Shown here piece by piece: positions 14,086 through 14,090 of a DNA stretch of 14,090 bases. The notes beneath the pieces were generated by a model. The model made no database searches. It saw only the letters and a list, made by a program, of their open reading frames with translations, and was not told the origin of the DNA. Within the stretch, counting starts at the first letter, position 1, and each line of letters opens with the position of its first letter. Source of the DNA: Actinomycetes bacterium (lineage in GTDB: Bacteria; Actinomycetota; Actinomycetes; S36-B12; UBA10799); NCBI GenBank assembly GCA_029779995.1, contig JAKOZM010000053.1, positions 1-14,090 on the forward strand. Direction: 5' to 3'. A program made the position numbers and the translations under genes.

Positions 14086-14090
14086 GCCGT

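Overview
The window reads as chromosomal DNA of a high-GC actinobacterium (Actinomycetota). It is visibly GC-rich with codon third positions dominated by G/C, uses several GTG starts, and has candidate leaderless promoters in which a TAnnnT -10 hexamer lies 6-8 bases before a start codon. The gene set and order (GtrA-like protein, acyl-CoA dehydrogenase, purK, purE, FadE25-like acyl-CoA dehydrogenase, LytR-CpsA-Psr protein, GT2 transferases) resemble, from memory, the Mycobacterium tuberculosis Rv3265c-Rv3277 neighbourhood. The genus cannot be named from the sequence alone. I see no rRNA, tRNA, CRISPR array, transposase or integrase.

Layout. (1) 59-6912, minus strand: four tightly packed genes transcribed leftward: an ExoA-like GT2 glycosyltransferase, a WbbL-like GT2, a large GT2/CDP-glycerol glycerophosphotransferase fusion (TagF-like), and a polytopic GT-C type glycosyltransferase. 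They overlap by 4 bp, are separated by 11 bp, and overlap by 17 bp, as expected of one operon. A further minus-strand gene may begin at base 27 and leave the window. (2) 7042-8379, plus strand: an LCP family ligase, divergent from the operon, whose family attaches glycopolymers to peptidoglycan. Together regions 1 and 2 look like a locus that builds and attaches a teichoic-acid-like, glycerol- or polyol-phosphate-containing wall polymer. (3) 8384-9529, minus: FadE25-like acyl-CoA dehydrogenase, tail-to-tail with the LCP gene with only 4 bp between the stops. (4) 9666-10199, plus: PEBP/YbhB-like protein, divergent from the dehydrogenase across a 136-bp spacer that holds a strong inverted repeat. 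(5) 10247-13514, minus: acyl-CoA dehydrogenase, purK, purE and a CoA-binding protein, overlapping by 8, 8 and 4 bp, evidently one operon combining the two-step AIR-to-CAIR reaction of purine synthesis with acyl-CoA metabolism. (6) 13597-14085, plus: GtrA-like membrane protein, divergent from the operon.

There is no gene-free stretch over 300 bases. The intergenic regions are short: 1-58, 4887-4897, 6913-7041, 8380-8383, 9530-9665, 10200-10246, 13515-13596 and 14086-14090. The three divergent spacers hold the most interesting non-coding signals: repeated CCACGGT-type boxes at 6918-7012, a 23-bp-arm inverted repeat at 9586-9638, and back-to-back promoters at 13560-13590. Nothing here is convincingly a new biological system. 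The best candidates for a second look are the fusion polymerase and these non-coding elements.
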